Source of the DNA: Pseudomonas profundi
Lineage (GTDB): Bacteria; Pseudomonadota; Gammaproteobacteria; Pseudomonadales; Pseudomonadaceae
NCBI RefSeq assembly: GCF_008638305.1
Contig: NZ_VTPZ01000002.1
Coordinates: 248,001 to 312,000 of the forward strand
Length of the DNA: 64,000 bases
Direction: 5' to 3'
This document shows, in pieces, positions 25,637 through 36,485 of the stretch. The notes beneath the pieces were generated by a model. It did no database searches and was not told where the DNA came from. It worked only from the letters and a program-made list of their open reading frames with translations. The number at the start of each line of letters is the position of its first letter. Positions within the stretch are counted from its first letter, which is position 1. The translations under genes were made by a program, and so were the position numbers.

Positions 25637-26808
25637 GGAAAGCAGATATCCCACACCGGTGTGGCTACATGAGGTCGAGGAAGCTTGGCATCAGATTGTG
25701 GAATGGTCGGGCCAATCGCCTGGCGTTCGAGTTCGGCCAGCATCTGGTCACTCAGGTTGGGCGTTAGCGCCAATTTCGTGGGCCAGCACACCAGAACGTT
25801 ATGCACCGCCTGCATATAGGCAGTATCCGGGCGCACCAGTCCGCTCTGTGCGGGCTCGGCACGATTGATTGGCAGGGTTGTCCAGCGCGTCTGACTCAGG
25901 TCGACCCAGGGCAGCAGGTCTGCCAGTTCGTTCCTGGCTTTGGCGATCAGCTCATCAGGCGCGAGGCCAACGCCCTGTTCAGCCAGCTCGCCGCCGAGGT
26001 ACCAGCACCATTGCCCGTCGGCGCAGGGGTGTGTGGTTATGGTGACCCGCGGCTTTGGACTGCTGCCCAGACAGTGCGCATAGAGAGCCGGCAGGTTGGC
26101 TCCCTTGATCAGCACCATGTGTAGCGGACGTCGTTGCATGGCTGGCTGATCAACGCCCCAGCTGTTCAGCAAGCCTTCGTTGCCTTCTCCGGCGGTCAGT
26201 ACATAACGCTGCGCTTTGATCAGGTGATCATGTATGGCGATGCCTTCAATGCTGCCCTCCGGCCTGCGTTCCACATGCGGTGAGGCGTCGACTACCAGAC
26301 TGTCGCCTGATAGCTCTGCGAGACGGCGAATGGCATCGGGAACATCGAGCACCAGTTCGGCCAATCGATATACCTTGCCCTTGAAAGAAGGGTTATCGAA
26401 TATCTCGGGGCGCTCGGCACCTTTGACCGTATCGACCCGGCCGCGTAGCGCCTTGCTGGCAAAAAAGCCCGCCATATTGCTGATGAGACTGCCCGGAGAC
26501 CACAGGTAATGATGCGCGGATAGCAGCCTGACGCCAGTCAAATCCAGTTCCCCCGAGCCGTCCAGACAGGCTCGCCAGCGTTCAGGCATGCCGCCGATGG
26601 CTTCTGCGGCCAGGCTCAGTTTTCCGTGCAACGCGTACTTGGTGCCGCCATGAATGATGCCCTGCGACTTACTGCTTTGGCCGCCTCCCAGGGCGCCTCG
26701 CTCGATCAAAAGGGTGCTGTATCCGAGCTGCTGCAGCCGAGCATTCAACCATAAACCGGCGATGCCACCGCCGAGGATGCAGATGTCGGTTTCCAGGGTT
26801 GTGCTCAT
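25633..26808 (-). CDS. FAD-dependent oxidoreductase
   Basis: A 391-aa flavoprotein. MSTTLETDICILGGGIAGLW opens with the GxGxxG-type dinucleotide-binding motif, and GQSSKSQGIIHGGTKYAL resembles the FAD-contacting segment of D-amino-acid-oxidase/glycerol-3-phosphate-dehydrogenase-like enzymes. The start at 26808 is used because the FAD motif begins 10 residues later; a longer reading would add 34 residues overlapping the waaA promoter region. It is divergent from waaA by 100 bp. Substrate unknown. Confidence 0.85.
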   Translation of the reverse strand: MSTTLETDICILGGGIAGLWLNARLQQLGYSTLLIERGALGGGQSSKSQGIIHGGTKYALHGKLSLAAEAIGGMPERWRACLDGSGELDLTGVRLLSAHHYLWSPGSLISNMAGFFASKALRGRVDTVKGAERPEIFDNPSFKGKVYRLAELVLDVPDAIRRLAELSGDSLVVDASPHVERRPEGSIEGIAIHDHLIKAQRYVLTAGEGNEGLLNSWGVDQPAMQRRPLHMVLIKGANLPALYAHCLGSSPKPRVTITTHPCADGQWCWYLGGELAEQGVGLAPDELIAKARNELADLLPWVDLSQTRWTTLPINRAEPAQSGLVRPDTAYMQAVHNVLVCWPTKLALTPNLSDQMLAELERQAIGPTIPQSDAKLPRPHVATPVWDICFP

Positions 26809-26908
26809 AAATTTCGCAGGTGTCCTAAAAAGGTTCCTAGTATAGACACTGCCGGTGCCTCGGGTCACATCTGCTACTCTATGCCGCATTTCGAATAGGG
26901 ACATTGTC

Positions 26909-28174
26909 ATGGTTCGCCTGATTTACAGTCTTGTTTTCACGCTGCTGTTGCCAGTCATACTGGGCCGGCTGCTATATCGAGCCTGGCGTGCGCCTGCCTA
27001 TGCCCGGCGTTGGCATGAACGTTTTGCCCTGAAAGGTGATATCCGGCCCGGTGGTATCTGGGTTCATGCTGTTTCAGTCGGTGAATCGATCGCATCAGCT
27101 CCCATGGTCAAGGAATTGATGCAGCGTTATCCGGAATTACCGATGACCGTCACCTGCATGACGCCCACCGGCTCAGCACAGATTCGCAAGCTGTTCGGCG
27201 ACACGGTAGGGCATACTTATCTACCGTACGACTTGCCATGGTTGCAGCGCCGCTTTATCAGGCGGCTTGCGCCTCGCGTCTGCATCATCATGGAGACCGA
27301 GTTGTGGCCGAACCTGGTTGCTGGCTGCAGGTCCGCCGGCGTGCCGGTGGTCCTTGCCAATGCGCGTTTGTCCGAGCGCTCAGCCCGTGGCTACCAACGG
27401 GTCATAGCGCTGGCTCGGCCGATGTTCGCATCGCTGGATTGGGTGGCGGTGCAAAGCCAGGTCGAAGCACGACGGTTCGCAGCGCTGGGCGTACCAGAGC
27501 AGGCAATGAGCGTTACCGGTAGCATCAAGTTTGATTTGGAACCCGATCCGGGCAAGCAGGCGCAGGCTGCGCAGTGGCGCGCTGATTGGAGCGGGCGGCC
27601 GGTGTGGATTGCAGCCAGCACCCATGCCGGAGAGGATGAACAGATCCTTGCAGCGCACCAAAGCATACTGCGCCAACATCCGCAGGCTCTGTTGATTCTG
27701 GTTCCGCGGCATCCCGAGCGCTTTGATAGCGTCGCGCGGCTGATTGGCGATTCGGGGTTACAGGCGGTACGGCGCAGCGCTGGAAGTATGCCGTCATTGC
27801 AGGATCAGGTGTTTCTGGGCGACACAATGGGTGAGTTGATGCAGTTTTTTGGGTGCGCAGATGTCGCCTTTGTCGGCGGATCGCTGGTACCCAATGGCGG
27901 GCACAACTACCTGGAACCCGCGGCGCTGGGTTTGCCGGTGTTATCCGGCCCACACCGGTTCAACTTCGCTGAGGTCAGTGATTTGTTGGAGAAGGCTGGA
28001 GCGCTGGCAATCGTGCAGAATGCGGAACAGCTAGCTGAACGGGTTTGCTGTTATCTGGCGGATCCTGCCGAGCGCAACAAGGCAGGTGGTGCAGGACAGA
28101 ACGTGGTGTTGGAAAACCAGGGCGCCCTGGCCCGGCTACTCGACGGTATAGCAGGATTCATCGAGAAGCGGTAA
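26909..28174 (+). CDS. waaA: 3-deoxy-D-manno-octulosonic acid transferase
   Basis: Inner-membrane-anchored family 30 glycosyltransferase that adds Kdo residues to lipid IVA. It is 421 aa. An N-terminal anchor helix (LIYSLVFTLLLPVILGRLLY) is followed by IWVHAVSVGES with the catalytic Glu, IIMETELWPNLV, and the C-terminal domain with FVGGSLVPNGGHNYLEPA. Start ATG at 26909 has AGGG upstream. It completes the set of LPS inner-core genes in the window. Confidence 0.95.
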   Translation: MVRLIYSLVFTLLLPVILGRLLYRAWRAPAYARRWHERFALKGDIRPGGIWVHAVSVGESIASAPMVKELMQRYPELPMTVTCMTPTGSAQIRKLFGDTVGHTYLPYDLPWLQRRFIRRLAPRVCIIMETELWPNLVAGCRSAGVPVVLANARLSERSARGYQRVIALARPMFASLDWVAVQSQVEARRFAALGVPEQAMSVTGSIKFDLEPDPGKQAQAAQWRADWSGRPVWIAASTHAGEDEQILAAHQSILRQHPQALLILVPRHPERFDSVARLIGDSGLQAVRRSAGSMPSLQDQVFLGDTMGELMQFFGCADVAFVGGSLVPNGGHNYLEPAALGLPVLSGPHRFNFAEVSDLLEKAGALAIVQNAEQLAERVCCYLADPAERNKAGGAGQNVVLENQGALARLLDGIAGFIEKR

Positions 28175-28248
28175 CAGACTGCTCGGCCATGGGCTGAGCT
28201 ATTTAGCTCAAGCTTCAGCAATGGGCTGGGCTCGCTGAAAACCAAATC

Positions 28249-28273
28249 CCCCTAACCCCCCCCTTAAGGGGGA
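28249..28273. terminator. C-rich/G-rich hairpin between convergent waaA and tolC
   Basis: A run of eight C, TTAA and five G (28256-28272) can form a strong stem. It follows the converging waaA and may serve tolC on the other strand. The preceding CCCCCTAA word makes it repeat-like. No T-run is seen, so it is a probable rather than proven terminator. Confidence 0.45.
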
Positions 28274-28339
28274 ATGGTTCGTGATGCTATCTGCGCTGCT
28301 TATAGTTTGCAGCAATGTCGCGCCCAACCAATCAAGCAG

Positions 28340-29785
28340 TTAGAAGCTGCGGCGCATCCGCGACTGGTCGGAGGACTCGGGCGGCTGACCTCCCATTGAC
28401 ATGCGCTCGACTTCCTCATCAGTGAAAGGCGGGATGAAGTCGCGATTCGGGTCGTAGTCGGGGTTGAGCCAGCGAGACAGCTCTCTGAGATCCTGCGGGC
28501 TGAGGGTGCCGGCAGCCTGCTTCAGGTCCAGGTTGTCGATGATGTAGTTGTAACGCACGTCGTTGTAGTCACGTACCGCGCGGTACAGGTTGCGTTGTGC
28601 TTCCAGGACGTCGACGACATTACGCGTGCCGACTTCGTAGCCAGTCTGGGTCGCGTCCAGGGCAGCGTTGGCGGATATGATCGCCTGGCGCCGCGCTTCT
28701 ACTTCCTCAACGCTGGACGTGACGGTGCGGAACAGGTTGCGTGTGCTCTCAACGACACGGCGCAGCTGCGCTTCACTCAGGCGTTCAGCCTGGGTCAGGC
28801 GATAGTTGGATTCCCGCACACGGGAGCTGGTGCCTCCGCCGGTGAATAGTGGCAGACTGAGCTCCACGCCTATCGACGTCGTATCTGTATCGGTGCTGCC
28901 GGTGCGCCCCGTCGTGCTGCTGGCCGAGGCGCGGCCGCCAAAATTACTGCTATGTCGAACAAAGGCATCCACAGTGGGCGCATAACCAGCGCGACTGCTG
29001 CGCAGGGTTTCTGCTGCGCTATCGATAGCCAGTCGCGAAGCCTGCAACTCCAGATTCTGCACCGCAGCGGTATCTACCCATTGCTGCAGGTTGCCAGGCG
29101 TTGGCGGCAGGATAGGTAGATCGTGACTGATGCCGATCAGCTCTTCATATTGATGGCCAGTGAGGCGCGTCAGGACCTGAAAGCTGATATCCAGATTGGT
29201 TTGTGCGCTGAGCCGGGCGGCGCGCGCAGTATCGAACCCGGCAAGCGCTTCGAGTACATCGGTGCGTGCAGATAGACCCACTTCAAATCGTTCCCGTGCC
29301 TGCTCCAGCTGACGCTCGAAGGCCGCTTCCTCGGACCGGGCTGATGCGAGATTGTCCGAGGCCCGCAGAACGTTGAAGTAGGCAACGGCTACCTCGAGAA
29401 TCAGGTCCTGCTGCGTTGCGGAAAACTCCACCCGGGCCTGCTCGCTCAACGATTTTGCCGCCTGGTAATTGAACCAGCTTTCAGCGCGAAACAATGGCTG
29501 GGTCAGACTTGCTTGATAATAGTGGGTGGAATAACGGTCGCTGCCCACGCCCTCGATCTCGAGACGTTCGCGAGCCGTGCCGGCTGCTGCGCCGATGTTG
29601 GGCAACAACAGTGCTCGCGCCTGGGGTAGGGCTTCCTGACGGGCCAAGGTGTCCGCTTCGGCTGCAGCCAGATCGGCGCTGTTAGTTACAGCCTCCCGGT
29701 AGATAGTCAATAAATCCGTTTTGGCCAATGCCTGGCCGGATGATAGACCCACCATCAGAACAGCGACATAAAGGGGGCGGAGCAT
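28340..29785 (-). CDS. tolC: TolC family outer-membrane efflux channel
   Basis: Trimeric outer-membrane/periplasmic channel protein of 481 aa for type I secretion and efflux. MLRPLYVAVLMVGLSSGQALA is a signal peptide with cleavage before KTDLL. Start at 29785 has GAAGGAAG upstream; an ATG 51 bp earlier would precede the signal. Two repeated alpha-helical OEP domains are seen (QARERFEVGLSARTDVLEA; TQTGYEVGTRNVVDVLEAQR). It stands beside thiC as in P. aeruginosa, where a TolC-like gene is found there (recalled). The matching inner-membrane pump is not in the window. Confidence 0.9.
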   Translation of the reverse strand: MLRPLYVAVLMVGLSSGQALAKTDLLTIYREAVTNSADLAAAEADTLARQEALPQARALLLPNIGAAAGTARERLEIEGVGSDRYSTHYYQASLTQPLFRAESWFNYQAAKSLSEQARVEFSATQQDLILEVAVAYFNVLRASDNLASARSEEAAFERQLEQARERFEVGLSARTDVLEALAGFDTARAARLSAQTNLDISFQVLTRLTGHQYEELIGISHDLPILPPTPGNLQQWVDTAAVQNLELQASRLAIDSAAETLRSSRAGYAPTVDAFVRHSSNFGGRASASSTTGRTGSTDTDTTSIGVELSLPLFTGGGTSSRVRESNYRLTQAERLSEAQLRRVVESTRNLFRTVTSSVEEVEARRQAIISANAALDATQTGYEVGTRNVVDVLEAQRNLYRAVRDYNDVRYNYIIDNLDLKQAAGTLSPQDLRELSRWLNPDYDPNRDFIPPFTDEEVERMSMGGQPPESSDQSRMRRSF

Positions 29786-29933
29786 GCAGACTTCCTTCGC
29801 ATGGATAGAATAATCCGCCAAGGCTAATGAGCGCATGGGCGCTGGTCAAGGACGAAGCGAGGCGGGGCAGATGCTGCGCCCACTGAACGCCACCCTTTCG
29901 CTAAATAAGGAAAGCAGTTAAACGTCCGATTCC

Positions 29934-29962
29934 TTGCAGCATTTCGCTCGCGACTCTATGCT
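29934..29962 (+). promoter_or_regulatory. probable sigma-70 promoter of thiC
   Basis: TTGCAG (29934-29939) and TATGCT (29957-29962) are separated by 17 bp, a good sigma-70 match. Transcription would start about seven bases later, directly before the TPP riboswitch. Confidence 0.6.
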
Positions 29963-29970
29963 GTCGGCTC

Positions 29971-32035
<2,065 letters not shown>

Positions 32036-32071
32036 AGTATTGCCGTACGGCCTGAAGGTATGCGAGTTTAG

Positions 32072-32088
32072 CTAGGGTCTGTTGACGC
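32072..32088. repeat. solitary copy of the GGGTCTGTTG element end
   Basis: CTAGGGTCTGTTGACG here matches the outer end of the 270-bp element at 34143-34412 for 13 bases and then diverges. No partner end is seen nearby. It looks like a remnant of a related element. Confidence 0.4.
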
Positions 32089-32113
32089 TGAATAAACCGC
32101 AACGCCTTTGGGG

Positions 32114-32737
32114 ATGATATTGAAGACTTTTACCCGCGACGATGTCGAGATAGTCAGCCGAGAATCCGGTTTCGAGGGATTCTATCGGCTGGATATTCTG
32201 ACTGTACGGCATCGTCTGTTTCGCGGCGGCTGGGGGCCAAATCTGCGCCGTGAGCTGTTCGTACGACACGATGCCGTCTGTGTGCTGCCTTATGACCCCT
32301 GGCTCGACTCGGTGGTATTGATCGAGCAGGTGCGTATCGGCGCGCTGGAGAAAACCGATCACCCCTGGCTGCTGGAGCTGGTGGCCGGGCTCATCGACAA
32401 GGACGAATCGCCCGAAGAAGTGGCTCATCGTGAAGCAAAGGAAGAAGCAGGCCTGGAGCTGCTCGATCTTGTGCCAATCACCCGCTATTTCCCGTCACCG
32501 GGGGGCAGCGACGAAAAGGTTTATCTGTACTGCGCGACGGTAGATAGTCGGGGTGCCGGTGGCATTCATGGTCTGGAAGAAGAGGGCGAGGACATCCGCG
32601 TCAGTGTCTGGCCCCGTGCTCAGGCGCTTGCCGCCGTTGAGGACGGACGAATTGATAACGCCGCGAGCATCATCGGACTACAATGGCTCGAACTACATGC
32701 TGAACGCCTTCAACAAGCAGCGGGGACGCAGCCTTGA
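32114..32737 (+). CDS. nudF: ADP-ribose pyrophosphatase (Nudix)
   Basis: Hydrolyses ADP-ribose to AMP and ribose-5-phosphate. A perfect Nudix box GLIDKDESPEEVAHREAKEE (then AGL) is present. Downstream RYFPSPGGSDEKVYLYCA is typical of ADP-ribose-specific members. The start is uncertain: ATG at 32114, TTG at 32108 and TTG at 32120 are all in frame, and GGGG precedes the second and third closely. It overlaps the next gene (TGATG), forming a nudF-DUF1249 pair. Confidence 0.92.
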   Translation: MILKTFTRDDVEIVSRESGFEGFYRLDILTVRHRLFRGGWGPNLRRELFVRHDAVCVLPYDPWLDSVVLIEQVRIGALEKTDHPWLLELVAGLIDKDESPEEVAHREAKEEAGLELLDLVPITRYFPSPGGSDEKVYLYCATVDSRGAGGIHGLEEEGEDIRVSVWPRAQALAAVEDGRIDNAASIIGLQWLELHAERLQQAAGTQP

Positions 32738-33189
32738 TGGTCGCCCTGAGATCGCGCTACCACATTGATCTTTCCCAGTTGCAGGCAATCTGCGAAGAGA
32801 ATTATCTGCGCCTGAACAAGCTGATGCCGGCGATGGCCGTGCAGGATGAGCAGCGGATTGTGATCGATGCCGGCGATGGCCCCGATCAGGCTCTGGTCAT
32901 GCGCGTACTTGAACGCTGTCGCTACACAACCATGTTGCAACTGGTGTATGAGCGCAGTCACGACTGGCTTGCTCCGCCGCGCATGGAGATCCGCCTTTAC
33001 CACGACGCGAGCATGGCTGAGGTAGTGGCTGCGTATAATCGCCGCCGCTTCATGGGCGTGTATCCCTATCCCAACGAGCAAATGCTCCAGCCGGACGAAA
33101 AATCCCAGCTTAACCGCTTCCTCGGCGAATGGTTGGGTCATTGCCAGCGCTTCGGCCAGAGCGCGCAGCCGGTGGCGCTGGACCGCTGA
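32737..33189 (+). CDS. DUF1249 protein (YqiB-like)
   Basis: A 150-aa soluble protein of the DUF1249 family, function unknown. LSQLQAICEENYLRLNKLMP and the C-terminal VYPYPNEQMLQPDEKSQLN are recognisable. The gene sits between nudF and cpdA, as in E. coli and Pseudomonas, where the neighbourhood is conserved through parE. Starts on the nudF stop (TGATG). Confidence 0.85.
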   Translation: MVALRSRYHIDLSQLQAICEENYLRLNKLMPAMAVQDEQRIVIDAGDGPDQALVMRVLERCRYTTMLQLVYERSHDWLAPPRMEIRLYHDASMAEVVAAYNRRRFMGVYPYPNEQMLQPDEKSQLNRFLGEWLGHCQRFGQSAQPVALDR

Positions 33190-33278
33190 GAACAGTTCGG
33201 CTGTGAACCAGTCACTGGATTAGTTGCCTGGGAATTGTCATCATTTCCCTTGGGAAAGGGATCAGGAGCAGGCCGTCG

Positions 33279-34091
33279 ATGCCGCCAGTCATTACAACCG
33301 AAGCTGGATACGTCAGTATCGTTCAGCTTACGGACAGTCATTTGTTTGCCGACCATAGCGCCAGGCTGCTTGGTCTCGATACGTTCGCCAGCCTCAATGC
33401 GGTTATTGATCAAGTGCTTGATGAAGTCGATCAGATGGATCTTGTACTCGCTACTGGCGATATCACTCAGGACGGCTCTGAAGGCGGATATCAGCGGTTC
33501 ATGGATGCTGTCAAAGGCTTGCCCGCCGAATGTCGCTGGCTGCCGGGGAACCATGATGACGCGCAGTTAATGCGTACTCTCGGTGATGAGTCCGGATTCA
33601 ACGCCGAATGGGTTGATCTTTCCAGTTGGCGCATCGTGCTGCTGGATTCAAGTATTCCCGGGGCTGTGCCAGGCCACCTTGACGAGCAACAACTGGATAG
33701 ACTTGATCGCGCCCTGGCCACCGCAGGCGGGCGTCACCTGCTGGTGAGTCTCCACCACCACCCAGTGGATATCCAGAGTGACTGGATGAACCCCCTGGGG
33801 TTGCAGAACGCCGACCGGCTGCTGCAATGCATTGATGACAGCGGCAGTGTTCGGGCCCTGTTGTGGGGCCATATTCACCAGCATCTGGACTTGATGCGTG
33901 GGAATGTCCGCTTGCTCGCCACGCCGTCGACATGCATCCAGTTTGACGCACACAGCGCAGATTTCGCTACTGATACGCAGTCGCCCGGATACCGCTGGCT
34001 GCGGCTGTATGATGATGGCTCAATCGAGACACAGGTGTCGCGCTTGCCTGACGGCCTCTTCGTAGCCGATCCGGGCGCGAGTGGTTACTGA
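33279..34091 (+). CDS. cpdA: 3',5'-cyclic-AMP phosphodiesterase
   Basis: Calcineurin-like metallophosphatase hydrolysing cAMP, lowering Vfr/CRP activity. It is 270 aa. All metal ligand blocks are seen in order: TDSHLF, GDITQDG, GNHDD, SLHHHPVDI and GHIHQHLD. AGGAG lies upstream of the ATG. In other genera parE follows through a small esterase gene; here the 270-bp element stands in that position. Confidence 0.93.
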   Translation: MPPVITTEAGYVSIVQLTDSHLFADHSARLLGLDTFASLNAVIDQVLDEVDQMDLVLATGDITQDGSEGGYQRFMDAVKGLPAECRWLPGNHDDAQLMRTLGDESGFNAEWVDLSSWRIVLLDSSIPGAVPGHLDEQQLDRLDRALATAGGRHLLVSLHHHPVDIQSDWMNPLGLQNADRLLQCIDDSGSVRALLWGHIHQHLDLMRGNVRLLATPSTCIQFDAHSADFATDTQSPGYRWLRLYDDGSIETQVSRLPDGLFVADPGASGY

Positions 34092-34142
34092 TTCACCTTC
34101 CGATAGCGCCGTTCGGCTAGTGCTTAAGTGCCCGCCGGCCCG

Positions 34143-34412
34143 CTAGGGTCTGTTGCCGTTTCATCGCGGCCGCGACGGAGGCCCGTTTGGTGCAGAACAA
34201 GGCGCGAGGAGTGAAGTTTGGTTGTTCCAAATGAGCGACGAGTAACGCAGTGCTGCGGCAAACGGGCCCCGTCCCTTCGGGTTGCGCGTCAAATGACGCC
34301 ATGCGGCGTTGCAGGACTTGGCAAGGGAACAACCATTACCTGCGTCCCGCGCCTTGCCTGGCGCCATTTGACACAGCAACGCGGCTCGCGATGAAACGGC
34401 AACAGACCCTAG
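34143..34412. mobile_element. MITE-like element with 24-bp terminal inverted repeats
   Basis: A 270-bp stretch with no credible gene. Its ends are perfect inverted repeats: 34145-34168 (starts AGGGTCTGTTGCCG) against 34387-34410 (ends CGGCAACAGACCCT). A second inner inverted repeat GGTTGTTCC (34220-34228)/GGAACAACC (34326-34334) and other complementary words make it foldable. TA flanks the GGGTCTG ends on both sides, matching the target duplication of IS630-type elements. No transposase is encoded, so it would be moved in trans. Related ends occur at 32072 and 41106. Together with the rest of 34092-34556 this explains the gap between cpdA and parE. Confidence 0.75.
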
Positions 34413-34556
34413 GGTAACAGGCATTGGCACGTCGTCCCCCGGGCGGATACTATGCATGCAGTTTCCAATCGATGCCGCCCGGTCATTGTCGCCTGTGCCT
34501 GTTCGATACAGGCGGTCGCCGGGCCTGCATACTTGTCAAGGATAGCCAGACCGTCT

Positions 34557-36452
34557 ATGTCGCAATCGACTTATAACGCCGACGCACTTGAAGTACTCAG
34601 CGGCCTTGATCCGGTACGACGTCGACCGGGCATGTACACCGACACCACGCGCCCAAACCACCTCGCCCAGGAAGTTATCGATAACAGCGTTGACGAGGCG
34701 CTCGCCGGCCATGCGCGGACCATCAGCGTCATTCTGTATGAAGACAATGCACTCGAAGTGACCGATGACGGTCGAGGCATGCCGGTAGACATGCACGCGG
34801 AAGAGGGCGTATCCGGGGTTGAGCTGATCCTGACGCGTCTGCATGCCGGCGGGAAGTTCTCCAGCAAGAATTATCAGTTCTCCGGCGGTCTGCACGGGGT
34901 GGGAATATCGGTGGTCAATGCGCTCTCGCTGCGGGTTGAGGCGCGGGTGAAACGGGATGGCCAGGAATATGCGATCGCCTTCGAAAATGGCGAAAAGGTC
35001 AGCGAGCTTGAAGTAGTCGGCAGCGTCGGCAAGCGCAATACCGGTACCTCGGTCAAGTTCTGGGCCAATCCTGGCTATTTCGATACGCCGAAGTACAGCA
35101 TCAGTCGGCTGAAACACTTGCTCAAGGCCAAGGCGGTTCTCTGTCCGGGCCTGAAGGTGGATTTCGACGATCATCAGTCCAGGGAGCAGACTTCCTGGTA
35201 CTACGAAGATGGGCTGCGCGATTATCTGGTCGATTCCTGTCTCCAGTGGCCGCGATTGCCGGAGGAGCCTTTCACCGGCAATTTATCCTCGCGTCAGGAG
35301 GCGGTGGAATGGGCCATGTTCTGGCTACCTGAAGGCGGCGAACTGGTACAGGAAAGCTACGTCAACCTGATCCCCACGGCCCAGGGCGGGACCCACGTCA
35401 ACGGGCTGCGCACCGGAGTACTCGAGGCGGTCCGGGAGTTCTGCGAATTCCGCAATCTGCTGCCGCGGGGCGTCAAGCTGGCGCCCGAGGACGTGTGGGA
35501 GCGGGTCAGTTACGTGCTGTCCCTGAAGATGGGTGATCCGCAATTCTCCGGGCAGACCAAGGAGCGGCTGTCGTCCCGTGAGTCGGCCGCTTTTGTGTCA
35601 GGTGTGATCAAGGATGCCTTCAGCCTGTGGCTGAACCAGCATGCCGATATTGGCCAGCAGTTGGCCGAAATGGCCATCAATCACGCCAGCCGACGCTTAA
35701 AGGCTGGCAAGAAGATCGAGCGCAAGCGGATTACCCAGGGCCCGGCGTTACCGGGCAAACTGGCTGATTGTGCGGGACAGGATCCCCGCCGGGCCGAGCT
35801 GTTCCTGGTAGAGGGCGACTCGGCCGGTGGCAGCGCCAAGCAGGCGCGTGACAAGGAATTTCAGGCGGTGATGCCGCTACGAGGCAAGATCCTGAATACC
35901 TGGGAGGTCGATCCCGGTCAGGTGCTGGGTTCGCAGGAAGTACATGACATCGCGGTGGCGATCGGCGTTGATCCGGGCTCGCCGGATCTGGCGCAACTGC
36001 GCTATGGCAAGATTTGCATCCTGGCCGACGCGGACTCCGATGGTCTGCATATCGCCACCTTGTTGTGCGCCTTGTTCGTCAAACACTTCCAGCCCCTGGT
36101 CGAAGCCGGTCATGTTTTTGTGGCGATGCCGCCACTGTACCGGGTGGATGTCGGCAAAGAGCTTTTCTACGCCCTCGATGATGCGGAAAAGCAGGGCATC
36201 CTCGACCGAATCGAGGCAGAAGGTAAGCGCGGCAAGATCCAGGTCACGCGCTTCAAGGGGCTCGGCGAAATGAACCCCCTGCAGCTGCGTGAAACCACCA
36301 TGGCGCCGGATACGCGTCGGCTGGTCCAGTTAACCATCGACGATATGCCGCAGACCGAAGCGCTGATGGACATGCTTCTGGCCAAGAAGCGCTCACCGGA
36401 TCGCAAGAGCTGGCTCGAGAGCAAAGGGAATCTGGCCGAGGTGCTGCTTTGA
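34557..36452 (+). CDS. parE: DNA topoisomerase IV subunit B
   Basis: ATP-binding subunit of topoisomerase IV, which decatenates sister chromosomes. It is 631 aa. The GHKL ATPase region has DNSVDEALAGHA and DDGRGMPVDMH. The TOPRIM domain has LVEGDSAGGSAKQARD (the acidic Glu) and LADADSDGLHIA with the Mg-binding Asp residues. Start ATG at 34557 (MSQSTYNADAL) was chosen because the family N-terminus begins there; a longer upstream reading enters noncoding DNA. parC lies 570 bp downstream with one small gene between. Confidence 0.96.
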   Translation: MSQSTYNADALEVLSGLDPVRRRPGMYTDTTRPNHLAQEVIDNSVDEALAGHARTISVILYEDNALEVTDDGRGMPVDMHAEEGVSGVELILTRLHAGGKFSSKNYQFSGGLHGVGISVVNALSLRVEARVKRDGQEYAIAFENGEKVSELEVVGSVGKRNTGTSVKFWANPGYFDTPKYSISRLKHLLKAKAVLCPGLKVDFDDHQSREQTSWYYEDGLRDYLVDSCLQWPRLPEEPFTGNLSSRQEAVEWAMFWLPEGGELVQESYVNLIPTAQGGTHVNGLRTGVLEAVREFCEFRNLLPRGVKLAPEDVWERVSYVLSLKMGDPQFSGQTKERLSSRESAAFVSGVIKDAFSLWLNQHADIGQQLAEMAINHASRRLKAGKKIERKRITQGPALPGKLADCAGQDPRRAELFLVEGDSAGGSAKQARDKEFQAVMPLRGKILNTWEVDPGQVLGSQEVHDIAVAIGVDPGSPDLAQLRYGKICILADADSDGLHIATLLCALFVKHFQPLVEAGHVFVAMPPLYRVDVGKELFYALDDAEKQGILDRIEAEGKRGKIQVTRFKGLGEMNPLQLRETTMAPDTRRLVQLTIDDMPQTEALMDMLLAKKRSPDRKSWLESKGNLAEVLL

Positions 36453-36485
36453 TTCGAGCAGCCGCTCTTTGGATGGGACAGAGAT

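Noticed and set aside
34161-34457. Short open frames inside the 270-bp element
   Set aside because: Both strands have open frames because of the inverted structure; translations are unlike any protein.
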